From assembly GCA_039566865.1 (NCBI GenBank), contig CM076959.1, positions 13,065,501-13,129,500 of the forward strand: 64,000 nt of DNA, read 5' to 3'. A program made the translations under genes and the position numbers. This DNA comes from Aurelia coerulea (Eukaryota > Cnidaria > Scyphozoa > Semaeostomeae > Ulmaridae). Shown here in pieces: positions 24,801 through 32,568 of this stretch (positions are counted from its first letter, which is position 1; every line of letters begins with the position of its first letter). The notes beneath the pieces were generated by a model that made no database searches, was not told the origin of the DNA, and saw only the letters and a program-made list of their open reading frames with translations.

Positions 24801-27800
24801 TGCCTGCAAAAGACACTACACTGTGGGTTACAATGGCTCTCGTTCCATCGATTCAACAGTAAAAATGCCCTGATTTATTTGATTGCAGGAAAGAAGAAGA
24901 AATACACCGGAGGAGATGTTTTCGTGATATCCCTTGCAGCAGCAGATCTACTAGCATCCATCTTCACACCATTTCGGGTCATAACAGACCTAACGACCAA
25001 TGACCAAAAATGGTATTTTGGTGCAGCCATGTGCAAGATATTGCCCTCTGTTTCTCCGTTGACTTCGGTTGTTTCATCGTGGTCACTTGTCCTCATTGCA
25101 GCCGATCGTTACAAGTAAGTTCATAACTACGGTCTGGAGCTTCAGGCCAGGGGGGGGGGGGTACTTGAATTTCAATTGTACGGGGGTGTGCACTCAAAGA
25201 AAAAAAATTCACCCGACTTTAGAATATGTTCCTTGAAATGATAGATGGCTTTAGAAAAAGTCGGCGAAAAGTGTACTCCAGAATGTAAAAATTTTTCGAA
25301 AAACAATGAAATAACACGTTTGAAAACTGGCTCTAGAAAAAGTGCCTTCTTTTGATACACGGCCTGAGAAAAAGAGATGAAAAAGATACCCGGAAAGGAG
25401 TGCACATCCCGTCAACAAAATATACAAACATATTGTGTTTAATACTAATTAATTAATTAATTTATCTATTTATTTACTTATTGATTAATCATATTAATTA
25501 TTTTCCTTAATTTTGTTAATTATGCTATGTTTCGCCAAAAAGTTTAGAAATTACGATGGCTGTGAGATATCAGAAAAATCGAATGGTGCACTGATAGCAA
25601 AGGAGTGAAGTTTCTTTCAAGCCATGCAGTTCAAATAAATCGGTCATAGGATTATACGCCAACATTTTAAAGATCTTGAATTCATGCTGGTTGCAGGCGC
25701 AAAATCGGCAATCTTGGGGTAAAATGGGTAAGGAGAAACATGTGAGCACATTTCAAAAAATCATGATTGAAATCAGATTTTTTCTCCAGCTACAACTATT
25801 CGAACTGACATCCTACACACTATAAATGTGATTTTACTGTTTACCATCTACCGTTTTTCCTGCCAGCAACACTACCCATTTTACCCCCTAGCCTAGCCGT
25901 TTTATCCCTGCAGACGCTACGCTTTTTAATTTTCTGTAAAATACAAAGTTTCAAGAATAAGTTTTTCAAACAATAAGTTGCCAACGGTTTACCTTTGGTT
26001 GGCTTGCGTTACTCCTACCTTACATCGAAAGGCAGTTTTAGAAACATTGATAAGCGAAGACAATCGAGGCAGTGTCCACACCTCTCTTCTCGATGTGACC
26101 ATACCTCGTGTCTCCTTTTAACTGGAATTACAGAGAGTAGGCAACTTTCCTCACTCTATGTAACAGGTTTGGTATGGCAGGGACTCGAACCATCAGCCTG
26201 CAAATTAAGGGTCAGTTACTCCTATCCCCCTTGGATTCAAGTCAAGCGTTATGCATTTAATTTCTAGCATTTACTACAAATTATTTATAATTCTATTAGA
26301 AGCGAGAGGGGGTGGGCGCAGCTCCTGAAGGTGAAGATGTGTCTCTACTACTGTATGTTCTCATGTCTTGATTCTCATTCGACAATATCTATTCATTTTC
26401 GATTTCTTCCTGACTAGAGTTATCATAACGCCAATGAAGCCACGAATATCAGCCGGTTCCAAAGTACTTGGCATTCTGTTTATATGGGGCCTGGCTATTG
26501 GTATTACACTACCATACATGTTGTCAAGAGATCTCATGTACGGAGAATACTGCTATGATGGGGGTCTTTTCATGACAAGGAAAGAGAGCAATGTTTATAC
26601 GGTACTGTGGATCTTTGGCGGCTGCATACTACCAGTGCTAATCATCAGCATATTGTACGGGCTTTGCATTCAAAAGCTTAAACAAGGCAAGTTGAAAGAG
26701 GAGAATGAAAGCATGAAGAAGAGGAATGAGCAAAATGGGCGAGTCGTCCAGATGTTTATGATTATTGTCTGCATTTTCTTTATCTTTACGATGCCGTATT
26801 CCGCATTTTATGTTGCAATAAACTTAATGCTAACATATCGCAGAGCTGAACTGGATATCACTTTGATTTGGGTTTTGAATTATTCGCTATTTGTGTTGAC
26901 AAACATAAATAGCTGCATAAATCCTTTCATCTATGCCAAAATGCATCAAGAAATCAACGAATTTGTGCGAAAAGCTTGGAAGAAGTTTTGCTGCAGAGGC
27001 TCTCTTCGCAAGAGCCCAGGCGTCTTCTCACACAGGAGAGTTGCTACAGCCCAAAGACCACTGGACCAAACATTTGACAATCCAGCTTGCGATAACAAGG
27101 ACTGAAGTCGGTCTGAAAAGTCTTTGCATGTTATTTTCGCACTGAAGACAAACAATACGGTATAATAAATCGCATTTTGAACAGAGTATTAACTATTATA
27201 ATTCAAATCGTTTCGGGCTTAAAATAAAAATAAAAAGAATTAGGAATTAGATCCGGAGATTGTTAAAGATGGCACCATCGGTTGTCATTTAAAAAAAAGC
27301 TGGCTTCCATTATCCACCCCCCTACTAAATCTGTCTTTTGGATTCACAGTTATTGAGACAACACAACACTTTTTGTTGCTCTGTCCCTCCTTTGAGGTTG
27401 AATGTCGACATGTTCTCGCTAGAGCTTTTGATTTACTATGACCATTTGGATACATACATTTGATCTATCAAACAAATTGAAATCCGCTGAAAACTTGAAA
27501 AGCTTCAAACTTTTGATAAAGCAATGGAATTGCCGAGAATGTAAATGTAATGCCTGCAGTAGTTTTAATTTTATTCAATATTAATTTTTACATTCATTTT
27601 AATTTAATTCGATTTAGATTAGTGAACTTTGCATATACTGTATACTATTGTTAGCTATGTAAATAAATATAGAATTGAAATAAATCAACAACAATAACAA
27701 CAACAAATGTCACTCAACCACCAAGTCTATTTTTCGTAAACTCTCTTGTCGCAGAGTCCCGTCCGTCTATTCTTTTGTAAGACCGTTTCACATTGGATGT

Positions 27801-30800
27801 TAGGCTTATATTGTGCAAACGACTATCCATCTTGACTAGATACAGTATGAAGCTTTACAATGGATCAATTATGGTGGAAAGAAACCCAAACCCGTTAATT
27901 GTGGTTCATGAAATTAAACACGAACCAATATACCATAATTACCATTGCATCACAAAATAAAAGGCTAATTAAAGGAGACAGTATTGAATTTGAGTCTGTT
28001 CAAAAAGGAGAGAACTGTAGATTTACAGATCATGACAATAATGGAGTGTGGCATTGCAGAAAAGTAGGATGATTGCACTTACGTATTGGTGAACTTGTCC
28101 CCAAATGCCTTGACATAATCTGTGAAATGGATTTTCAGGACATAAACGTTTTGCATTCATTAAGTCATCAGGGAGTTACAAAGCAAGCAGTAACAAAGTT
28201 GTAAATAAAGCGTCTCTTCATCAAAAAACTGTCTTACATAAGTTTACTGTAAATGTGTTGCTTTAACAATTTCTGAAAAAAAACATGATACAGCTAACTG
28301 AGTTTTTGTTTTGTTGTCAAAACTTCTTGAAGAGTTTTCGTAGTGGCAAATGTTTTGCCAATAACAGTATGGCTTTTGTAAAAGTTATCAAATAAAATAA
28401 AATGCTACTATGAAACCCGTGGGAGTACATGACTTGTGGATGGATGGGGGTCTGCCGCCCGGTTTTGAGAAAGCTACCCTCTTCTAATTACCGAAACTTG
28501 CATTGGTACCCACTTTTATGATGAATTTTGGCGATAAACTGCCTATTTTGAACCATTTTTTGCGAATTTCATTCAGTGAAACCCCACCCATATTCATGGA
28601 AATATTGCCAAAAAAGGACCCTTATTAAGAGAATTTTGGGCCCAAAAACCCACCTACTGTATATAGGTAGCACATACCCGTACCTTGAACATATTATGTA
28701 CCCCGGGCTGTGAAAGCTTCTTGTACTCATCACAGAATCGGGAAAATTTAACGATTTGCTAACATTAGTTTCCCTGCAACCAATACAATTACAGAAAATG
28801 TTATGAAGAAGCAATCTTTTGTCTAAAATGTCTAAAATAATCGGCCAGAAAAAATTGACCTCTGTTTTCTCTGTAAATTCCCTGGACATCAAATTTGCAA
28901 AGCTGCACATCAAACAAAAGCAAGCAAGTCAGGGCTTCCAGGAAATTGGTATCTCATTTATATCAACCTTTTGTTTGGGAAAAATTCATTTGACTTAGCC
29001 CTTTTTGATACACCCTGCATTTGAATGAAAGTGAAAGTATATATTCTCTTCTGTAAACAACCTGCAAGCGGACAGAATAATTTCTTGAATACTGACCAAT
29101 GGTTGATGATATTTTACAATTCGCAACAGCTCCACCATGACTATGTGTACAAGTCCATCTTGTCAAACTCCACCAACTCTCTTCCTTAGTCCCGCATAGG
29201 AAATGGCATTTTGCGGGTATCTGTAACTTCTGGCAACAGTCTTGGCCAATAGCACTCCCTGCTGATCACATCAAAAATCAAGTTTTCTTCAAGTGACTAT
29301 ATTCATCACATATGTGAAACATAAGATCCTTTTGGATGATTACAAAGTCTGTCCTGAGCTAAACAAGCATAAGAATTCTGAATATTGATTTCTTCATAAC
29401 CCCAAATGATCGTAGATGCTGTTTCTGCTACAGTTAGAGAGATGATACGCAAAATATTGAAAGTCATTACTCCTAGTTTGTTTAGTTCGCGCATGTAACT
29501 ATTGGTGCATCTGTCTCAAATTAGATGTCATGTGAGATTTACCATAACGCAAAATTACTTATGCAGAACCCTAGAACGTTTCAATTGTTGCTTTTCGCGG
29601 GCATTTAATTTGAGAATTTGAGACAAGCAGTCACGAAGATAATCATATGCATGAAAATGTTTTGGTTCTCTGCCTTCCCCTTGCAGAATGCACCTTTCCT
29701 CTCAACTTCATATGCATGAAGATGTTTTGGTACAGTGTGATCTTAGTACGTGCCTTCTTAATTAGTTTCCCCGGTATTGTCAATGGCCTTCTTCTCGAGA
29801 AAGGGCCATTGCATTTTGCTGGGATTCTGCACCTTTCAGTTAAAAGTAAGAAAAGACGAATGTATCTTTGTTAGAGAGACATAGAATAAGAGAGACATAC
29901 AGAAATAAAGTTTTAGAGTTTCTTAACTTCTTGAGCGTAGTACTAGAGTTTCTTAAATTTTTGGTCATCCTAGTACTAGTTTCTTATAAACCAGTTTCTT
30001 ATAAAAAAAAAAACGTGTACTGCGAGCGCTAACCTCTGTGCAGGCTGCCGGTTACATCATCCTCTAAAGTTGACATATTTGCATAATGAATACTATCAAT
30101 AAGTGGCTAATGATGAGTTCGTTGTAGAAAACGATTGTTTTAACATAATTAAGCTGCTAATGAAGTCAAGAACGTGCCAATTCTGGTTAAATTTGCTTTT
30201 GTGTCAAGGTAAACATCTTAGTGATTTATCCATCTTATGGTGTCGAATCTGTCTAACATGAAATGAGCCGACGTCAAATTTTTCTATAGAATCGCGAGAA
30301 ACATCTGTCTTGTGTGCGCTTTCTGTGCGCTTTCTTTATTTCAGTCCCAATTAGCAGAGATAAAGCGTTAATCAATTGCTTTAACGAGCGTGACGGAAGT
30401 GGGTTTCTTTCTTTCTGACTGACATCGAAGCCCCTTCTTAGATTACAAAGGACTTTGTAATCAAAAAATGAAAATTATTGCAGCAAGTAGACTTTTCTGA
30501 TGATAATGCAAGGATTAAGAAGCCTGTGGTCTCCACTGCTGATGACTTTAGCACTATTGTGCAATAACAAAGGGTCATCAGCGGTTTGTGAGCAAAAATT
30601 CAGGATATCGTTAACGCTCAGCTAATAAATTGACAATGCCTTTAAAATTAAGTATATTATAAAATATGAGGAGAAAAAAAGACATTTCCATAAATCACAT
30701 GTGTACAATATATACAGTAGATATAAAAGTTAAAATCTAATAACACCCCCAGGTTAAAATGGTAGGGATGGCATTAAAAGGTTGGTGCAACCTTGCTTGT

Positions 30801-31167
30801 GTCCGTAATGGTCCCTCCCACTCCAGAGGTGTCATTGGAAGAAAAGTTTTCAATTTTTATGTCAAATGTTTGTAGCATTTGGAATTTTAGTAACATACAT
30901 AATAGGGGCTGTTTTCTTGATAGTGTAGGTCTTTAAAGAATTTTTCTTAAAATTACAAAAATTAGAAGCAGGTAGGTTGATGTAAAATACTGTATAAATA
31001 AATAACCCCATGACCATGACCTGATGGTGTCATGAATACAAAATAAATGTGAAATAATAAATAGGGGAGTGAGTGACAGTGATTGCGTAAAAAAGTTATG
31101 TAAAATATCTTGATAAGATCTTACCACAAAATGCGAGCAGTAATACAACTACTGAATAAAACTTCAT
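1594..31167 (-). CDS. secreted helical-repeat protein, mesothelin/otoancorin/stereocilin-like, partial (11 exons)
   Basis: Exons in order: 31125-31167, 28083-28119, 19721-19844, 19101-19238, 16472-16644, 11371-11545, 9196-9387, 7493-7723, 5606-5773, 3663-3809, 1594-1812. All junctions are GT/AG and every phase matches (1, 2, 0, 0, 2, then 0), giving 1647 nt or 549 codons. No stop is reached, so the gene continues past the left edge. It starts with a signal peptide (MKFYSVVVLLLAFC). The rest is amphipathic helices with a recurrent motif W-x3-Q-[LI]-x2-[LIM]-x2-[LIV] followed by G-[LIF]-[STP]-x2-[DEQ]-[LM], as in KWTSDQLKSLGNLLAGIPSS. This resembles the superhelical repeats of mesothelin, otoancorin and stereocilin, which are extracellular surface or matrix proteins in vertebrates. 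The family call is from pattern memory; the exon chain is firmer. A GPCR gene sits antisense in intron 2. Confidence 0.72.
1990..2016. repeat. short tandem repeat of CGGGCCTGC
   Basis: Three near-identical GC-rich units in an otherwise AT-rich intron. Confidence 0.7.
2291..2895. repeat. three imperfect tandem copies of an intronic repeat
   Basis: Copies begin near 2291, 2408 and 2668. Each has GTTAGTTAAGCC (or a variant), AAGTACGTAGG and GTAGTAAGT. Copies 2 and 3 (spaced about 261 bp) also share CAAACATCGTT and the G-run GGGTTTTTGGGGGAGGG; copy 1 is truncated. They lie in the intron between exons 10 and 11. Confidence 0.8.
3663..3809 (-). CDS. helical-repeat protein exon 10
   Basis: 49 codons, phase 0. 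Acceptor CTATTTCATAG, donor GTGAG. Ends NDWDEAQ at the intron, repeating the W-x3-Q boundary seen at exon 8. Confidence 0.8.
4186..4449 (-). pseudogene. LINE reverse transcriptase C-terminal remnant
   Basis: The minus-strand frame reads VPFIKTCIGQQIFSYRSVGV then WN, the typical RT tail (P...R...G...FSY...WN). 5'-truncated and without the RT catalytic part. Confidence 0.7.
4485..4610 (+). mobile_element. MITE end, TACACGTTTTTTTATAAGAAACT family
   Basis: Starts with TACACGT and TTTTCTTATAAGAAACT and holds repeated AAGAAACT. It matches the left end of the full element at 54067-54487. Only one end is visible. Confidence 0.55.
4890..5378 (+). pseudogene. LINE reverse transcriptase C-terminal remnant
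   Basis: Contains KLHKRALRVLLHHYGSTFEE and a later SRGGILWNTL, ending in a Cys-rich tail (CNCLIC). The same family appears at 34880-35500 and, for the tail, near 27480-27560. It is an RT C-terminus, not a host gene. Confidence 0.75.
5606..5773 (-). CDS. helical-repeat protein exon 9
   Basis: 56 codons, phase 0. Acceptor TTCATTTTGCAG, donor GTAAGT. Begins with the LxxLG half of a repeat and continues with a hydrophobic helix (VLFAAFPELVIVKVIATP). Confidence 0.8.
5874..6420. other. intron 8 sequence, nothing recognised
   Basis: AT-rich with several T and A runs. No coding or repeat signal seen. Confidence 0.4.
6730..7420 (-). pseudogene. LINE C-terminal remnant with zinc-knuckle-like end
   Basis: Frame-broken minus-strand pieces. 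One (7188 down to 6949) has WNMLDNEINNAASIGEFKRK. The next has C-x4-NEDNEHFLLRCP-x2-H, a Cys/His motif common at the end of jockey/I-like LINE proteins. A related copy lies at 44158-44320. Confidence 0.7.
7493..7723 (-). CDS. helical-repeat protein exon 8
   Basis: 77 codons, the longest exon, phase 0. Acceptor TTTTTCATCAG, donor GTAGG. It ends in NWTVDQ and exon 9 begins LNSLGKDDIL, so a phase-0 intron cuts the repeat motif just after the conserved Q. Confidence 0.82.
8073..8680 (-). pseudogene. LINE C-terminal remnant, frameshifted
   Basis: The minus strand reads YGIENARFLGSRIWHAMPSS, matching the usual RT tail FxGxxxWNxLP. Upstream fragments continue in other frames. No intact ORF. Confidence 0.6.
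9196..9387 (-). CDS. helical-repeat protein exon 7
   Basis: 64 codons, phase 0 at both ends. Acceptor GAACTATTCAG, donor GTTAGT. Repeat motif SWSLVQLQNIGKMVKGLSAE, with the same W-to-Q spacing as exons 5 and 6. Confidence 0.82.
9669..10170. mobile_element. foldback element with about 170-bp inverted arms, ends CCGGGTGAGTC
   Basis: The left arm (GGCCGATAATCAAAAC, then CCCAGAAATTAGGAAAA and TTTGTATGGGAAC) is repeated inverted on the right. A partial right-half copy lies near 63695-63870. No coding capacity. Confidence 0.8.
10610..10662. repeat. (GATTCA)n hexanucleotide microsatellite
   Basis: About seven units of ATTCAG/ATTCAA, the last two imperfect. Confidence 0.85.
10759..11182. mobile_element. 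MITE, CCGGGTGTTCC family
   Basis: Ends CCGGGTGTTCCAAAAAAGTA and its imperfect inverse TACTTTTTGGTGACACACGG, flanked by TA dinucleotides. Same family as 59447-59957. Confidence 0.8.
11371..11545 (-). CDS. helical-repeat protein exon 6
   Basis: One base completing a serine codon with exon 5, then 58 codons; donor GTAAAT. A nearer AG at 11503-11504 was rejected because only the acceptor TTTCACACAG restores the phase left by exon 5. Repeat motif: KWSSTQIKQMCSLIESLTPE. Confidence 0.78.
11680..12446. other. intron 5 sequence, no gene seen
   Basis: Includes a patch of GATC-containing short palindromes (11757-11805) and otherwise unstructured AT-rich DNA. Confidence 0.4.
12831..12890. repeat. (GTAT)n microsatellite, LINE 3' tail
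   Basis: About 15 units. It lies at the 3' end of the minus-strand LINE, consistent with L2/CR1-type elements ending in short tandem repeats. Confidence 0.9.
12891..13988 (-). pseudogene. 5'-truncated LINE, RT C-terminal domain open over about 250 codons
   Basis: The frame is open from about 13985 to the stop at 13239-13241. It includes TSVTYLGCVLDGGLSGESMA, GKINGRLRFLYRK, QPHFDFACSAWLP and SGPRIWNSLP, all standard for the RT thumb/C-terminal region of CR1/L2-like LINEs. The 3' UTR (12891-13238) recurs near 30660-30860 and, on the plus strand, near 48400-48600. It inserted inside a MITE, so it is younger than that MITE. Confidence 0.82.
14326..14366 (+). ncRNA. decayed hammerhead-like motif of a Penelope-like element
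   Basis: GACGAAGAGCACAGCCCGATACGTTC resembles TGATGAAG...CGAAACGTC of the motif at 649-690 with several core substitutions. It is probably the 3' tail of an old Penelope copy and is not expected to be active. Confidence 0.35.
14537..14996. mobile_element. MITE with GACCCCG..TTACAC ends and GATCGATC-rich interior
   Basis: Inverted ends GACCCCGCTTACAC and GTGTAAATGGGGTC, flanked on both sides by TAA. The interior carries about seven GATCGATC palindromes. A TAA target duplication would fit PIF/Harbinger-type elements. Confidence 0.75.
15025..16461. mobile_element. hAT-like non-autonomous element, 5-bp TSD CTGAC
   Basis: Inverted ends CAGGGGCGGATTTAG and CTAGATCCGCCCCTG are directly flanked by CTGAC (15020-15024 and 16462-16466). 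A related element lies at 45621-46097. Contains the nested MITE at 15456-15953. No transposase recognised. Confidence 0.82.
15456..15953. mobile_element. MITE with GACCCCGTTTACACGG ends, nested in the hAT-like element
   Basis: Inverted ends GACCCCGTTTACACGGTAGC and its inverse, flanked by TAA on both sides. The interior repeats GCGGATCA/TGATCCG many times. Same end type as 14537-14996 but a different interior motif. Confidence 0.82.
16472..16644 (-). CDS. helical-repeat protein exon 5
   Basis: 57 codons plus two bases. Acceptor TTTTGTTTCAG, donor GTAATG. Holds the clearest repeat unit, KWTSDQLKSLGNLLAGIPSS. A hAT-like element ends only 10 intron bases after the donor (element 15025-16461), so this splice site abuts transposon sequence. 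Confidence 0.85.
16778..17559. mobile_element. MITE, CCGGGTGTCTCA family
   Basis: Ends CCGGGTGTCTCAGAAAAAAG and the inverse CTTTTTTTTGAGACACCCGG, followed inward by inverted pairs such as CACCAAACACCGGAGAT. Flanked by TA. Confidence 0.82.
17569..18162. mobile_element. MITE, CCGGGTGACGCA family, abutting the previous element
   Basis: Ends CCGGGTGACGCAGAAAAAAG and the inverse CACTTTTTCTGGGTCATCCGG. Only 9 bp separate it from the element at 16778-17559. Long subterminal inverted segments (ATCGATTTGAAGTCATTTC-like) support a foldback. Confidence 0.8.
18163..19100. other. intron 4 sequence, no gene seen
   Basis: AT-rich. One minus-strand segment near 18690-18735 has splice-like ends but no fit to the phase of the neighbouring exons. 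Confidence 0.4.
19101..19238 (-). CDS. helical-repeat protein exon 4
   Basis: 46 codons, phase 0 at both ends. Acceptor CTTTCTTTTCAG, donor GTAAGT. Includes MTSDQFRGLAGRF, a helix start typical of the repeat. Confidence 0.8.
19371..19520. mobile_element. two CCGGGTGAG-type MITE ends
   Basis: TCGGGTGAGTCAAAAAACGC and, 54 bp on, CCGGGTGAGCCAGAATAAAG. No matching opposite ends are visible, so these are solo or truncated ends. The second resembles the sequence near 49615-49670. Confidence 0.5.
19721..19844 (-). CDS. helical-repeat protein exon 3
   Basis: Encodes VQKSFSKLSAALQAKLSDAS and a further 21 residues of amphipathic helix. Acceptor TGTTTTCAG, donor GTACGT. It starts with the third base of a codon begun in exon 2 and ends in phase 0. 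Confidence 0.75.
19985..21840 (+). pseudogene. LINE with endonuclease domain, broken by a TTAA-flanked element
   Basis: Before the insertion the frame gives FNYDLIGIVETHLD, the start of an apurinic-like endonuclease. After it come GGAGFYIKDSSK-like sequence, VDFNCRSTQWW (GDFN-type motif), LISEPTH and SCIDF. Further on are WYYDKVDFVAVMKS and KENRAYRKFMKSGQ. Frame changes and stops make it a pseudogene. Lies in intron 2 of the long minus-strand gene, upstream of the GPCR. Confidence 0.8.
20158..20890. mobile_element. piggyBac-like MITE (TTAA target, CCCTATT ends)
   Basis: CCCTATT...AATAGGG inverted ends are flanked by TTAA on both sides (20154-20157, 20891-20894). Subterminal runs of G and C (GGGGGGGGGG/CCCCCCCCCC) form further inverted pairs. 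It splits the endonuclease frame of the LINE around it. No transposase inside. Confidence 0.8.
22109..22331 (+). CDS. GPCR exon 1: N-terminus and TM1
   Basis: 74 codons plus one base before GTAAGATG. Contains TM1 (ICIYTVIFLLGMSGNSLVCY). The ATG at 22109 is the first good start; LINE-like sequence lies immediately upstream, so the promoter is unclear. Confidence 0.85.
22109..27105 (+). CDS. class A (rhodopsin-type) GPCR, peptide-receptor-like, three exons
   Basis: Exons 22109-22331, 24889-25114 and 26418-27105 join with GT/AG sites and matching phases (1, then 2) to 378 residues plus stop. The N-terminus has N-glycosylation sequons (NLS, NKT, NIS). Hallmarks: GNSLV in TM1, LAAAD in TM2, a Cys before TM3, DRY at 147-149, a Cys in the second extracellular loop (EYCYDG), FTMPY in TM6 and NPFIY at 318-322 in TM7. 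A CC pair after helix 8 may be palmitoylated. It would signal at the plasma membrane through G proteins; the overall look is of a neuropeptide receptor, ligand unknown. It lies antisense within intron 2 of the helical-repeat gene. An upstream 5' UTR exon is possible. Confidence 0.9.
22410..23071. mobile_element. CCGGGTGAGTCA MITE, copy b, in GPCR intron 1
   Basis: Intact 0.66-kb copy. The ends CCGGGTGAGTCAAAAAAGG and the inverse CTTTTTATTGATTCACCCG are followed inward by TTGAAAGG/CCTTTCAA. The interior matches copy a except for the LINE. Confidence 0.85.
23387..23632. mobile_element. MITE, TGGGTAGTTAGACA family
   Basis: Inverted ends GGGTAGCTACGCATTGCTTG and CATCTAACTACCCATG. Inner TGCGGAGGA/TCCTCCGCA pairs are also inverted. 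Related to 44748-46762 and 55628-55730. Confidence 0.75.
23655..24375. mobile_element. foldback element with about 200-bp arms
   Basis: The left arm (CAGATTTTGTAATACAATAG, AAAGGAAATTCTCTCAACCAG) is inverted in the right arm, whose last part is itself duplicated in tandem (about 60-bp unit at 24240-24370). A second copy lies at 47440-48080. Confidence 0.8.
24889..25114 (+). CDS. GPCR exon 2: TM2, TM3 and DRY
   Basis: Acceptor TTTATTTGATTGCAG, donor GTAAGT. Encodes FVISLAAADLLASIF and the TM3 segment ending in AADRY plus two bases of the next codon. Confidence 0.92.
25144..25420. mobile_element. G-run MITE (GGGGGGGTACTT type), diverged
   Basis: Begins with a run of 12 G and TACTTGAATTTC. The interior has internal inverted repeats (GAAAAAGT...). 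Similar starts occur at 37506 and 58026. The right end is unclear. Confidence 0.45.
26030..26225 (-). mobile_element. tRNA-derived SINE, family 1, copy 2, in GPCR intron 2
   Basis: Shares GGAATTACAGAG, ATGTAACAGGTTTGG and the inverse box B GGGACTCGAACC with the copy at 985-1178. The tRNA-like part is more degraded. Confidence 0.7.
26418..27105 (+). CDS. GPCR exon 3: TM4-TM7 and C-tail
   Basis: Acceptor TTCTTCCTGACTAG at 26404-26417. Completes the lysine after DRY, then encodes TM4 to TM7, a basic third intracellular loop (KLKQGKLKEENESMKKRN) and the tail to the TGA at 27103-27105. Confidence 0.92.
27164..27169 (+). promoter_or_regulatory. poly(A) signal AATAAA for the GPCR
   Basis: AATAAA 59 bases after the GPCR stop codon. 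Confidence 0.65.
27290..27680 (+). pseudogene. LINE C-terminal remnant
   Basis: Reads ETTQHFLLLCPSFEVECRHV, then KSFKLLIKQWNCRECKCNAC, the Cys-rich RT tail also seen at 5330-5370. Stops interrupt it. Confidence 0.6.
28083..28119 (-). CDS. helical-repeat protein exon 2 (37 nt)
   Basis: A mini-exon between acceptor CATTTCACAG and donor GTAAGT. It encodes YVKAFGDKFTN with split codons at both ends. Phase 1 in and phase 2 out match its neighbours, the main reason for accepting so small an exon. Confidence 0.7.
28400..28720. mobile_element. possible MITE remnant (GTACC..CCCGGG ends)
   Basis: GTGGGAGTACATGAC on the left and ATGTACCCCGGGC on the right form a weak inverted pair, with CCACCCATATTC-type repeats between. 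The assignment is weak. Confidence 0.3.
28990..29600. other. intron 1 sequence, nothing recognised
   Basis: No coding, RNA or repeat signal that I can support. Confidence 0.35.
29845..30020. mobile_element. right end of the TACACGTTTTTTTATAAGAAACT MITE family
   Basis: Closely matches 54310-54487, including TAGTACTAGAGTTTCTTAAA and the terminal AGTTTCTTATAAAAAAAA then ACGTGTA. The matching left end was not found next to it. Confidence 0.65.
30655..30860 (-). mobile_element. LINE 3' UTR fragment
   Basis: GTTAAAATCTAAT...CCCCCAGGTTAAAATGG and GGCATTAAAAGGT...AATGGTCCCTCC match the 3' UTR of the LINE at 12891-13238 in the same orientation. No coding part is attached. Confidence 0.7.
31125..31167 (-). 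CDS. helical-repeat protein exon 1: start codon and signal peptide
   Basis: Encodes the start methionine and a hydrophobic signal sequence, MKFYSVVVLLLAFC, then one base before the donor GTAAGATC. Phase 1 fits exon 2 exactly, the joined codon being GAT. No upstream 5' UTR exon was identified. Confidence 0.75.
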
Positions 31168-31629
31168 GGCTAAGATGTTTACATGAGTCTGCCGTTGGCT
31201 GCTGCTTGATGGAAAGTGACAACAGAATGTTTTGGACTTTATCACTTTCGGCCTATTGTTGCTGTTGTTGCAGCGTTCCCTCGCAGCGACGCAAGGAGAA
31301 AATGCGCATCAATCTTGTTAGTTTTATCATTTGGAGGGGGGGGGGGCACTCTCGTTTAGTTATAAGTGGTTTATTTATCTACTATCACAATAAAACGGCA
31401 CGTGTCAACGTTGCTAAATACAATAGACTATATCTTTACCTTGGTTTGGGACATCTTTTATTTTAACTATGTCGAATCCCTTGAACAGTTTCAGTTTTAT
31501 TCATCAACCATTTTCTAAATACAATTCTACACAATTACACTACACCTTAATAGTTACAAGAAGTATCGTGCAATAAACACAAAAAATGATTAAACTTAAA
31601 TATTACAGAAAAGAAGAACTTTATAAGAT

Positions 31630-32485
31630 TTATTATTATTATTATTATGAACAATTTCTTTTACTGTGGCAAAAAAGAAAAATATATATAGCTAATAAAT
31701 ATAACGCCAACAAATAAGTCAAAGCTTAGTTTATGATATAATTTGCCACTTTAAAACCTTCAAAAAACCCTAAATCTTTAATGAATACTTTGCACAATTC
31801 TGCAGATGCAGGTATTTCCATCCTACAATTTTATTTAAAATTTCTGATTTGATAGGATCAATGTAATTAGACAAGTGAGCCAGCGCGTGAAGCTTTTGGT
31901 TGACGTTTTTATAGAATTTTCAACATGTTTTTTGAAACTTAATTTCTTATCAAGAGTCACACCAAGCAGCTTTTCATAATCGCTTTCCTTAATTCTTGAA
32001 TTTCCAATTGCGACAGTTGCTTGGGAGCTTTTATCACTAAATATCATCAAGTGGCATTTATCATTATTTAGCATTAAAAAGTTGTCAGAAAACCATTTTA
32101 CTATCACAGAGCTGTCTTCTTCTAATTGTCTAACAATAGTATCAAGATCCGGATGGCATGCAAGGATTGCGGTATCATTAGCATAGTTACATATCTTTGT
32201 GTGATTTACAAAAAAATATCATTTATAAAGATATTAAATAGCAAAGGCCACAGGACCAACCCTTGCGGTACTCCAACTTTAATTCTTTCCAGTCAGCTGA
32301 AGGGTGTCCATATTGAGTCCATTATCACTCAGTTTTGCTATTAAAAGCTCATAGTTTACACAATCAAAAGCCTTTGAAAGATCCATGAACGCTGCCCCTG
32401 CAAGTCCCTTGTTATCAATGCTGTTCTTACAATATTGCAAAAAGTTCACAAATAAAACTTCAGAACAATTCAAAATAGAATTTTA
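31630..32485 (-). pseudogene. LINE reverse transcriptase, frameshifted, with (AAT)n tail
   Basis: From 32473 downward on the minus strand: AAFMDLSKAFDCVNYELL (RT motif), VGVPQG-x5-PLLFNIFINDIF, a degenerate YANDT in place of YADDT, then SDNFLMLNNDKCHLMIF and LLGVTLDKKLSFKKHV. Frame breaks separate these blocks. An (ATT)n run at 31632-31650 is the likely 3' tail. The 5' part is lost. Confidence 0.85.
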
Positions 32486-32568
32486 GCCAGATTTATTCTA
32501 CAGAGACCGAAAGAATATAAGGATTTGAAAGAGATTTTTAATCAAGAAACAATGACACCCATGTAGAG

